A stretch of DNA of 12,754 bases from Clostridiales bacterium (GCA_015055785.1 SVHQ01000031.1:1-12754), one strand, 5' to 3'. Positions 6,773-12,754 are shown, counted from the stretch's first letter. Made by a program: numbers and translations. The notes: a model not told the origin generated them from the letters alone.

Positions 6773-7126
6773 TTACAAAAGATAATACGGCATTTCGTTG
6801 CCCACGCTTACACGTACAAAACCGTCTTTTTCCGCCTTTTTTACAGTCGTTTTTTTCGCCGCAACCTTGGTTGCCGCTTTTTTAGCAGGGGCTTTCTTTT
6901 CTTCCGTTTTCTTCGGCGCTGCCTTTGCTTCTACTTTCTTGGTTGCAGGCTTTTTCGCCGTCGTTTTTGCTTTGGTTTTTTCCTCTACGGGTTTTACCAT
7001 TTTGTCCATCACTTCCTCCGAAATCTTGGCAATCACCGTGCTGTTTTCCATATCAGGCGCGGTCGATTTCACCTTTGAATAACCGTTGTTTTCCACTCTT
7101 TTAATTGCATTTTTTCCGATCGGCAT
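6773..7126 (-). CDS. Lys/Ala-rich small basic protein, overlapping the ParA gene
   Basis: The 117-residue product has a folded-looking N-terminus (MPIGKNAIKRVENNGYSKV, then APDMENSTV), a histone-H1-like central region at about 50-100 built from KK, AA, KPA and KTT runs, and a conserved-looking end GFVRVSVGNEMPYYLL. The centre is probably disordered and strongly positive. Its start lies inside the 3' end of the ParA gene (26-nt overlap) and is served by AAGGAG within that gene, so the two are translated together. I infer that it is the partner of the ParA ATPase: small, positively charged, often disordered partners stimulate ParA-type ATPases (McdB and ParB N-termini are precedents). It could instead be a nucleoid-binding protein. 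No family name is recognised with certainty. Confidence 0.82.
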   Translation of the reverse strand: MPIGKNAIKRVENNGYSKVKSTAPDMENSTVIAKISEEVMDKMVKPVEEKTKAKTTAKKPATKKVEAKAAPKKTEEKKAPAKKAATKVAAKKTTVKKAEKDGFVRVSVGNEMPYYLL

Positions 7127-7904
7127 GTTCCATAATCTCCTTTGTTAATTTGGTATATTCCACGGCGCTGCGGCTGTGTTTTTTAAACGCCACGACAGGC
7201 ATACTATTATCCTGCGACCATTCCACCGCGCTGTCTACCCTTACGTAGTTTTCAAACAACGTCGCCCCCTCCATTTGCTGCAAGGTTTCCAACGTCTGTT
7301 TGAAATATTTTTTTCTTTCATCCGCTTTGGTTATTGCGATACCAAGCACTTCCAAACGAGGGGCAATCTTTTTCGCCTGCTCGCAAAATTCAAACATATT
7401 TGCTAACCCGAAAAGTCCCCAAGGACTCGCTTCCACAGGAATCACCACAAAATCGGAAGCACACATAATATTCATCACCCAACCGCCAAGCGTAGGAGGA
7501 GAGTCGATTAAAATATAATCGTAATACCCTCTTGCGCGCACACGTTCAAGGCACTTTTTCAAAACACCCTCGCGCTGCCATTTGGCGAATAAATCAAATT
7601 CAATCGAGCTCATAAGCGACGTAGAAGGAATGATATCCAAACCAGCAATGCCCGTTTCCACGATATAATCAGACAAATCGCGTTCGTCTTTTATCGCGCG
7701 ATAGATATTCTTCTCACCCTGCGCGTATTCATAAGCTTTTTCTTCGTTAAAATAGGAAATGGTGAGATTGAGCTGCATATCCCCGTCAATCACCAACACC
7801 TTTTTGCCTGCTTTTGCCATGGCACAACCAACGTTGGAACACGTCGTCGTTTTACCGCTGCCACCTTTATTATTCGCAAATGCTATTACGGTCGTTTTAC
7901 TCAT
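7101..7904 (-). CDS. ParA/Soj-type ATPase in a microcompartment gene cluster
   Basis: The 267-residue protein is a deviant-Walker ATPase of the ParA class without an N-terminal DNA-binding domain. The Walker A motif is KGGSGKTT at residues 13-20, including the signature Lys13 needed for dimer formation. VLVIDGDMQLNLT (about 36-48) matches the family D-x-D-x-Q-x-N motif, and DYILIDSPPTLGG is the Walker B region. Such enzymes form ATP-bound dimers on the nucleoid and carry DNA, chemoreceptor arrays or carboxysomes. No ParB or parS-like site is visible. The gene starts 19 nt after the EutP-type GTPase, with GGAGAAAG as ribosome site, and ends overlapping the Lys-rich gene. The context suggests BMC positioning rather than plasmid partition; this is inference. 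Confidence 0.92.
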   Translation of the reverse strand: MSKTTVIAFANNKGGSGKTTTCSNVGCAMAKAGKKVLVIDGDMQLNLTISYFNEEKAYEYAQGEKNIYRAIKDERDLSDYIVETGIAGLDIIPSTSLMSSIEFDLFAKWQREGVLKKCLERVRARGYYDYILIDSPPTLGGWVMNIMCASDFVVIPVEASPWGLFGLANMFEFCEQAKKIAPRLEVLGIAITKADERKKYFKQTLETLQQMEGATLFENYVRVDSAVEWSQDNSMPVVAFKKHSRSAVEYTKLTKEIMEHADRKKCN

Positions 7905-7923
7905 ATTTCTTTCTCCGTTGTTC

Positions 7924-8478
7924 TTATAAAAGCCACGTGTCGAGCGATTGACTCGGCTTTTCCGTCTTTTGTGTCTTTTTCTGCATCGACTTTTTCTTCT
8001 GCGGCTGTTTTCTATCAGACGGCTTCGCTATACACGCTCTTTCCCCGTCCTCATCGTCTTTTAAATACGCCGCGAGCTCCGCAATCCCCTCGCCCGTGAT
8101 AGAGCTGACGGGGAATATCTTCTTACAACCCGCCAATTTCAACCAATTCCGAACCCTTTCCACGTTTGCGTCGGGTTTGTCAATGCCCGTAATAATCCCG
8201 ATAGCCTCGCGATTAACCATACTTGTCAAGCAAGGCGAGAAAATCGAATAGGGTTCGTTGGCAGACAGCACCAAACCGACAATATCCGCTTCGTAGGCAT
8301 ACAGAGCCAGTGCGCCGCTTGTTTCGCGGCGTTCGGTGTATTCCCCAGGTGTATCGATAACGGTGTCGAGATAGTTGACGTATTGCGTTTTATAATACTT
8401 AATTTCTTCACCGCGCAGAGCTTGCGTCAGCGTGGTTTTCCCAGCCGCTACTCTGCCGAATAACATAATTTTTTTCAT
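7924..8478 (-). CDS. eutP: EutP/PduV-type small GTPase with a basic C-terminal extension
   Basis: This 184-residue P-loop protein has GRVAAGKTT near the N-terminus (G1), DTPGEY (G3), TGIDKPD in the G4 position and SSITGEG (G5), the pattern of EutP/PduV proteins of BMC loci. In the Pdu system PduV sits on the outside of the compartment and has been linked to its movement in the cell. I chose ATG 8476-8478, two bases after the shell-gene stop, because MKKIMLFGR matches the family's usual beginning; the frame could be extended to a TTG at 8505 but that overlaps the shell gene. Translation is probably coupled, as no good ribosome site is seen. After the GTPase fold there is an unusual tail of about 40 residues, rich in Lys and Gln (KQPQKKKSMQKK), ending SLDTWLL. 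Confidence 0.92.
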   Translation of the reverse strand: MKKIMLFGRVAAGKTTLTQALRGEEIKYYKTQYVNYLDTVIDTPGEYTERRETSGALALYAYEADIVGLVLSANEPYSIFSPCLTSMVNREAIGIITGIDKPDANVERVRNWLKLAGCKKIFPVSSITGEGIAELAAYLKDDEDGERACIAKPSDRKQPQKKKSMQKKTQKTEKPSQSLDTWLL

Positions 8479-8480
8479 AA

Positions 8481-8846
8481 TTAGGTCTTGGTCACGTCGC
8501 AACAAATATAGTCTAATTTCTTCACGAAATATTCACGAATTGCTGTAAATGCCGATTCCACAGAAGATACCGAGCCCGTAATGATAAGCGTGCCCGTAAA
8601 TCTATCTACAAACCCAATTTCCGCACCTGACGACTTCATAGCGATATCCGCCGCAATCACTGCACTTTCGTAGGGAATGACCGTCAAAACGCCAATGGCG
8701 CTTTTCGTGTAATCTGCCTGCGGGTCTAAACCAAGCTTGGTGTAAAGCACTTCGCCGGGATTTGCAATAATGTGACAAAGAGTAATTTGCTTACCGGGTA
8801 CAAATTCTTGTATAATCCTCGGTGGCATTTTTTCATGTATATCCAT
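8481..8846 (-). CDS. eutS: BMC shell protein of the EutS/PduU type
   Basis: The 121-residue protein is a circularly permuted BMC-domain hexamer protein. The N-terminal RIIQEFVPGKQITLCHIIANP is the beta-barrel segment typical of EutS/PduU, followed by LYTKLGLD, AIGVLTVIPYESAVIAADIA, IGFVDRFTGTLIITG and VSSVESAF. These proteins form flat hexagonal tiles of microcompartment shells; the N-terminal strands make a barrel capping the pore, and the pore or barrel is thought to contact other components such as PduV/EutP. The start is supported by AGGAG 8 nt upstream. It is the only shell protein in the window, so the main hexamer and pentamer proteins must be beyond the right edge or elsewhere. The direct link to the GTPase gene (2 nt) is common in BMC loci. 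Confidence 0.95.
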   Translation of the reverse strand: MDIHEKMPPRIIQEFVPGKQITLCHIIANPGEVLYTKLGLDPQADYTKSAIGVLTVIPYESAVIAADIAMKSSGAEIGFVDRFTGTLIITGSVSSVESAFTAIREYFVKKLDYICCDVTKT

Positions 8847-8870
8847 AATTGATACTCCTTTTGTTAGGTG

Positions 8871-9075
8871 AACTTTGCAAAGTTAATCTTTGCATAGACC
8901 GCTTTCGCGGTAATAATAGCGCAAAACTTTCGTTTTGCTTTTTAAAGGGCTTTCTTTTCGTGGAGCTCTACTCCACACCTCACAAGAAACTAAGTTTCTC
9001 GACTTCCTATTTTTGGCACGCTATGGCATTTAATCCCGATAACGAACGATAGAAAGACGAAACACTCGTGGAGTG
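8871..9075. repeat. Cluster of short perfect hairpins before the shell gene
   Basis: The 264-bp gap between the activase and shell genes holds no gene but a run of small hairpins. They are AACTTTGCAAAGTT palindrome 8871-8884; ACCGC-tttc-GCGGT 8898-8911; GCAAAAC-tttc-GTTTTGC 8921-8938; GTGGAG-ctcta-CTCCAC 8960-8976; AGAAAC-taa-GTTTCT 8985-8999; CACTC-gtg-GAGTG 9063-9075. The last is preceded by GATAGAAAG (9048-9056), as in the copies near 10122 and 12741. An alternative stem, TGCAAAG (8876-8882) with CTTTGCA (8888-8894), excludes the first palindrome. Confidence 0.8.
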
Positions 9076-9110
9076 GAAACAACGCTGAAATGCGTAGTAT
9101 ATTCTTTGTT

Positions 9111-9893
9111 TCAACCGCCGATTTGGCATTTAAGACCGCTTTCTTCCGCCACGGATAATAAATATTCCATCTTTTCTTTGCTTGGCGGCTCGATTTCTTT
9201 TAAAGAATAATTCCTGCCAAGCCCTGCGTATTTATCCTGCCCCAAACGGTGATAAGGCAACAAATGATGCTCTTTCACGCCAGGCAAGCTCGCGGCAAAT
9301 TTCGAAATCGCTTTAATCTCTTGCGCCGTGTCGTTAAACCCAGGCACAACGGGAGTACGAATAATCAATTCCACACCGCTTTCTGCGATTAATTTCGCAT
9401 TTGCAAGGATACGTTCATTCCCTGCGCCCGTGTATTCTTTATGTTTCTCTGAATCCATATGCTTTATATCCATAAGATATAAATCCAAATACGGCAAAAT
9501 TTTCTGTATATCTTCAAACGGTGCGTTCGCCGTCGATTCCACCGCCGTATGCAAACCGTTTTCTTGGCACGCACGGAGCAAATCCCTTGCAAAATCTGGC
9601 TGACCAAGTATTTCTCCACCCGACAGCGTCACGCCACCACCACTACGGCGATAGTAAGGCATATCGGATAAAATTTCAGGCAACAATTCCGCCACCGTTA
9701 CGTCCTTACCCACGATTTTTTCTTTACCGTTCTCTATCAAGGTTTGGATATCATAGGATTGAGATTCGGGATTACAACACCAAGCACAACGCATAAAACA
9801 ACCTTTAAAAAAGACAATGGTACGGATTCCCGGTCCGTCATGAATCGAGAATCGCTGTATATTAAAAATTCTGCCTTTTGTTTGATAATGCAT
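9111..9893 (-). CDS. Glycyl-radical-enzyme activating enzyme (radical SAM), short form
   Basis: The 260-residue protein uses S-adenosylmethionine and a [4Fe-4S] cluster to create the glycyl radical on its partner enzyme. The cluster motif is C32-FMR-C36-AW-C39 (CxxxCxxC), preceded by FSIHDGPGIRT and followed by NPES; SGGE at 91-94 binds SAM. HLLPYHRLGQDKY near the C-terminus is typical of pyruvate formate-lyase activases. Between NPES and the SAM motif there is no Cys-rich ferredoxin-like insert; most activases of choline, glycerol or aryl glycyl radical enzymes have one, so this is the short PflA-like architecture. The start ATG 9891-9893 has AAAGGA upstream; the in-frame extension to 9974 translates hairpin repeats and is not real. 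Its partner is the gene immediately upstream. Confidence 0.94.
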   Translation of the reverse strand: MHYQTKGRIFNIQRFSIHDGPGIRTIVFFKGCFMRCAWCCNPESQSYDIQTLIENGKEKIVGKDVTVAELLPEILSDMPYYRRSGGGVTLSGGEILGQPDFARDLLRACQENGLHTAVESTANAPFEDIQKILPYLDLYLMDIKHMDSEKHKEYTGAGNERILANAKLIAESGVELIIRTPVVPGFNDTAQEIKAISKFAASLPGVKEHHLLPYHRLGQDKYAGLGRNYSLKEIEPPSKEKMEYLLSVAEESGLKCQIGG

Positions 9894-9910
9894 GGTGTGT
9901 TTCCTTTTAG

Positions 9911-10000
9911 GTGAATTGCAAGCGTTGCTTGCGTGAATTGCGTTCTGTGAACGCGTGAATTGATTGCTCCGCAATCGTGAATTGCAAACCTTTGGTTTGC
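9911..10000. repeat. Four-unit 22-bp array: constant GTGAATT plus variable hairpin
   Basis: GTGAATT occurs at 9911, 9933, 9955 and 9977, exactly 22 bp apart. Each is followed by a perfect hairpin with a 3-nt loop and arms unrelated to the others: GCAAGC-gtt-GCTTGC (9918-9932), GCGTTC-tgt-GAACGC (9940-9954), GATTGC-tcc-GCAATC (9962-9976), GCAAACC-ttt-GGTTTGC (9984-10000). In the transcript (minus sense) the linker reads AATTCAC and the last copy sits next to the activase ribosome site. The structure is kept while arm sequence is free. It is not a CRISPR array (7-bp repeat, self-complementary spacers). Function is unknown. Confidence 0.9.
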
Positions 10001-10057
10001 GTTATCGCTGTGTTTTCTATGAGATAAATTCCATTCCACTCGCTATCGCTCGTTTCA

Positions 10058-10152
10058 GTCGGTAGGACATTATAAAATTCCCCATAACACCGACATACTA
10101 ACTATCCAAGCTATATAGAAAGATAGAAAGTCAAGGTCCAGCGGAACGCTGG
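10058..10152. repeat. Hairpin-repeat copy directly after the glycyl radical enzyme stop
   Basis: CCAGCG-gaa-CGCTGG (10138-10152) directly abuts the stop codon of the glycyl radical enzyme. It is preceded on the plus strand by agaaagatagaaagtc (10117-10132), the exact inverse of 12731-12746, and by GTCGGT (10058-10063) facing ACCGAC (10089-10094). The minus-sense hairpin has no T run, so it would more likely block 3' decay or pause transcription than terminate it. Confidence 0.75.
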
Positions 10153-12684
10153 TTAGAAGCCTTGTTCGGTTCTGTTTATAATATCGTCCTGTAACGAGCG
10201 AGAAAGCGTCGTAAACAACGCACTGTAACCTGCTACGCGGACAACCAACGTTTTATATTTTTCGGGGTTTTCTTGCGCGTCTAACAACGTTTCACGAGAA
10301 ACGACGTTAAATTGCATATGCATACCCTTTTGATCGAAATAGGAACGAATCAACGCTGCAAATTTCGTCAATCCTGACATACCTGCAAGCGCCGAGGGAT
10401 GGAATTTTTGATTGAGCAACGTACCGTTACTTGCAACACCTTGTTCCAATTTCGCAACGGAATTTGCCGTTGCCGTAGGCCCTTTCACGTCGCGCCCCGA
10501 CGCAGGCCCAATACCGTCTGCAATCGGCGTAAATGCCAATCTGCCGTCCGGTGTTGCCCCCGTCTGCGCACCCAAAGGTACGTTTGCAGATACGGGATAA
10601 AGCCCCGCTTGGAAAATACCGCCGCGCGGATTTTTATATTTTTCCACTTCTTTTGTGTACGTGTTCGCTACTTCACGCGCAAACATATCCGCTTCATAGA
10701 TATCGTTGCCGTACTTAGGACAATCTTCATCAATCATACGCTTGATTTCACGATATCTTGCACGAAGAGTGGGGTCGATGGCGTTGCCGCTCGTCACTTC
10801 TTCATAAATCGCACGGATTGCCGATTCATTGAGGGTAATACCCTCTTTCGCGAGTTCGCAAGCCACTTCCGTCGTCACACGTTCTGCCGCTTTGCCCGTC
10901 AAACCATAGCCAAAGTTCGCCTGCAAGGCATCGCGAAGCTCTGCCATAGAAACCAAATGTTGTTCGAATACAAGCTGTTTAATCGCCAAAAGTCCGTCCG
11001 TGTTGTTGGCAATACCAAAGCCCTGCGGACCTGTGAAATTATAAATTGCACCGCCCTCTTGCAAGGATTTCCCTCTTGCAATACAATCGTCAACCATACA
11101 CGATTGGAAAGGCAAAGGACAACGCGTAGCGTGTGCTACGTCAATCGCATTGTTCGCATTCACGAGCAATTTCACAAAATAACTCTGTTGCGTTTTGTAA
11201 GCTTCGAAAAATTCCTCAAAGGTACGCATCTGCGTCACGTCGCCCGTGTCAGGGCCAATCTGCACGCCCTTATCCACACCGCGCGAGAATACGAGCTCCA
11301 TGGGACGGCACATATTAAAGAACGCCGCATCGTGCCAACCGTCCGTCTTACCGCCCTTTTGCGGCTCTACGCAACCGATAATACAATAATCTCTCGCATC
11401 TTCCAGCGTAAGCCCACGCGCCATAATCGAAGGAATCATCACTTCGTCGTTATAATAAGCAGGCAAACCTGTGCCAAGTCTTGTCAAGGCCGCCGCCTTC
11501 AACATCAAATCCTGCGGCGTACCGTTCCATACACGAATGGAGATGGAAGGTTGAGGCAGAGGCACGTGCATCGCTGCCTCCAAACACATAAACGACAAAT
11601 CGTTCGTCGCGTCAAGCCCATGAATATCCTGACCGCCTACAATAAGGTTTTGGAACATACCGTAGCCTGCAAAGCCGTCTGCCGAAGCCGCGTCACGAAC
11701 CTTGTTAATGTCGTTAAGCTTCACCCAAATACAGTCGATGAGTTCCTGCGCTTCCTCTATCGTCAGCTTGCCTGCATCGATGTCTTTTTTATAATAGGGA
11801 TACATATACTGATCAAATCTACCAGGCGAAATGGAATGTCCGCTCGATTCAATCTGCAACAAAAGCTGTACAAACCAGAAGGATTGACAAGCTTCGTGGA
11901 AATTCGCCGCGGGAAATTCGGGCACGTGCATACAGTTCAAAGCGATTTTTTCAAGCTCCGCTTTACGAACGGGGTCGCTTTCCTTTTTCGCTTTTTCGCG
12001 TGCAAGCACCGCGTATCTGCGCGCATATTCCACAACCGCTTCACACGATTCAATCACCGCCGTGAGGAAGTTGTTTCTTTGCATATATTCAGGGTCTGCA
12101 ACGTCTAAATTGCGAAGTGCTTCCTGCGCTTCTGCAATGATGCCGCGATACCCTTTTTTCAGCACTTTATCATACTGTACGTTTACGTGACCGATACCGT
12201 TATAGAAATAGTTACCAGGCGTGTAAATATTGTGCGTTACAAACGCTTCGTAAGCCTCGGGTGCCATAATCGATTTTGCCAAATCGCTGTTTGTCTTGCC
12301 CTTCCAATAAGGGTATGCGCCGCGAAGTTCCTCTTTCGTCTTTTCGCTGATATAGAAAGGGTCAGCCGCACGCGTTGCCACCGTGTCAAACTCCGCCTCT
12401 AACCATTCATAAGAATATTCGGGGAATACTTGACAACCGCGAGGGGCGATGGTTGCGCTGCCGACGATGAGTTCGTTGTCACGAATCACGATGGGAAGAT
12501 TACGCAAAATATGTGCAAAAGCCGCGCTACGGCGCAGGATAATGGGCAACGCTTCCGTCGCCTTATAGCTTTCCGTAACGAGCAAACCACGCGCCGATTC
12601 AATCTCGGGCATTTTTGCGTATAAATCGTCTACTAATTTTTGTATTCTCGCACTTTTTTCTATTACGAATTTGATATTTTCCAT
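10153..12684 (-). CDS. Glycyl radical enzyme, B12-independent diol-dehydratase type
   Basis: The 843-residue protein has the full pyruvate-formate-lyase-like fold. The thiyl Cys438 and base Glu440 lie in IIGCVEP, and the glycyl radical site Gly819 lies in RVAGYSA near the C-terminus. Asp452 in GWHDAAFFN lies 14 residues after the Cys, and His166 in GIGHVNVQY is in the expected place; both match the His/Asp pair of glycerol and propanediol dehydratases. Choline TMA-lyase instead has Thr and Tyr at Cys+13 and Cys+17, which are His451 and Phe455 here. I infer dehydration of a vicinal diol, most likely 1,2-propanediol, to an aldehyde that the compartment would confine. I chose ATG 12682-12684 because GGGAG is 8 nt upstream; the ATG at 12699 overlaps that site. 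No clear targeting-peptide extension is seen. Glycerol, or another substrate, remains possible. Confidence 0.93.
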   Translation of the reverse strand: MENIKFVIEKSARIQKLVDDLYAKMPEIESARGLLVTESYKATEALPIILRRSAAFAHILRNLPIVIRDNELIVGSATIAPRGCQVFPEYSYEWLEAEFDTVATRAADPFYISEKTKEELRGAYPYWKGKTNSDLAKSIMAPEAYEAFVTHNIYTPGNYFYNGIGHVNVQYDKVLKKGYRGIIAEAQEALRNLDVADPEYMQRNNFLTAVIESCEAVVEYARRYAVLAREKAKKESDPVRKAELEKIALNCMHVPEFPAANFHEACQSFWFVQLLLQIESSGHSISPGRFDQYMYPYYKKDIDAGKLTIEEAQELIDCIWVKLNDINKVRDAASADGFAGYGMFQNLIVGGQDIHGLDATNDLSFMCLEAAMHVPLPQPSISIRVWNGTPQDLMLKAAALTRLGTGLPAYYNDEVMIPSIMARGLTLEDARDYCIIGCVEPQKGGKTDGWHDAAFFNMCRPMELVFSRGVDKGVQIGPDTGDVTQMRTFEEFFEAYKTQQSYFVKLLVNANNAIDVAHATRCPLPFQSCMVDDCIARGKSLQEGGAIYNFTGPQGFGIANNTDGLLAIKQLVFEQHLVSMAELRDALQANFGYGLTGKAAERVTTEVACELAKEGITLNESAIRAIYEEVTSGNAIDPTLRARYREIKRMIDEDCPKYGNDIYEADMFAREVANTYTKEVEKYKNPRGGIFQAGLYPVSANVPLGAQTGATPDGRLAFTPIADGIGPASGRDVKGPTATANSVAKLEQGVASNGTLLNQKFHPSALAGMSGLTKFAALIRSYFDQKGMHMQFNVVSRETLLDAQENPEKYKTLVVRVAGYSALFTTLSRSLQDDIINRTEQGF

Positions 12685-12705
12685 GATTATTTCTCCCATA
12701 GAGAA

Positions 12706-12754
12706 GTGAATTGCACCCCACGGGTGTTTCGACTTTCTATCTTTCTTTGTCGGT
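12706..12754. repeat. Hairpin-repeat copy in the glycyl radical enzyme leader
   Basis: GTGAATT (12706-12712) is followed by CACCC-cac-GGGTG (12714-12726) and then gactttctatctttct (12731-12746). Read on the minus strand, 12741-12714 matches plus 9048-9075 at 25 of 28 positions. Two of the three differences are paired with each other in the hairpin stem (T-A against C-G), a compensatory change. The cluster's promoter is not visible and must lie to the right. Confidence 0.8.

Noticed and set aside
7101..7904. Plasmid partition or chromosome ParA/ParB locus
   Set aside because: No ParB, replication gene or parS-like 16-bp palindrome is nearby, and the gene is embedded in a BMC cluster.
9894..9974. 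N-terminal extension of the activase
   Set aside because: The extra residues are a translation of the hairpin repeats, and a good ribosome site precedes the ATG at 9893.
9911..10000. CRISPR-like appearance of the 22-bp periodic array
   Set aside because: The repeat is only 7 bp, the spacers are 15-17 bp and each is self-complementary; no cas genes are present. This is a hairpin array.
10399..12108. Long plus-strand open frame opposite the glycyl radical enzyme gene
   Set aside because: It is antisense to a clearly conserved enzyme, has a Cys/Arg/His-rich composition with no recognisable domain, and arises from codon bias of the real gene.
10153..12684. Choline trimethylamine-lyase (CutC) or pyruvate formate-lyase identity
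   Set aside because: Residues at Cys+13 and Cys+17 are His and Phe, not the Thr and Tyr of CutC, and a single catalytic Cys followed by Val-Glu rules out the Cys-Cys pair of pyruvate formate-lyase.

Overview
The window reads as chromosome of a low-GC Gram-positive anaerobe, most likely a gut Clostridia member. The evidence is AT-rich spacers, near-consensus sigma-A promoters with 17-bp spacing, strong GGAG-type ribosome sites, a BspA-type leucine-rich-repeat protein and a glycyl radical enzyme tied to a bacterial microcompartment (BMC). No species can be named from the sequence alone.

Layout, left to right. (1) Positions 1-1560 are accessory DNA: the 5' part of a small helix-turn-helix protein (minus strand) with a consensus promoter and two identical 18-bp palindromic operator-like repeats, then a compact serine recombinase (minus strand). 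(2) Positions about 1575-2935 hold an IS3-family insertion sequence whose transposase is one uninterrupted ORF. (3) Positions 3031-4149 are housekeeping DNA: tRNA-Ser(GCU) with its own promoter and terminator (minus), then nagB (plus) ending in a bidirectional terminator. (4) Positions 4157-6673 hold two separately promoted minus-strand genes: an acidic zinc-ribbon protein and a BspA-like surface or secreted protein. (5) Positions 6715-12754 form one minus-strand gene cluster, transcribed from the right edge inward: glycyl radical enzyme of the diol-dehydratase type, its short radical-SAM activase, a EutS/PduU-type shell protein, a EutP/PduV-type GTPase, a ParA-type ATPase and a Lys/Ala-rich small protein, ending at a rho-independent terminator. 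The promoter and probably more BMC genes lie beyond the right edge.

How the genes may work together. The glycyl radical enzyme and activase would dehydrate a vicinal diol (1,2-propanediol or glycerol) to an aldehyde. The EutS-type protein points to a protein shell around that chemistry. The last four genes are packed tightly (2-nt gap, 19-nt gap, 26-nt overlap), so the ParA ATPase and the basic protein nested at its end look like part of the same system. I infer that they could position or segregate the compartment, in the manner of McdA/McdB for carboxysomes.

The most unusual non-coding structure lies in the gaps of this BMC cluster. Between the glycyl radical enzyme and activase genes there are four units of exact 22-bp period, each a constant GTGAATT plus a perfect short hairpin whose arms differ from unit to unit. 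Related hairpins occur upstream of the EutS gene, directly after the glycyl radical enzyme stop codon and in its leader. One pair of copies differs by a compensatory base-pair change.
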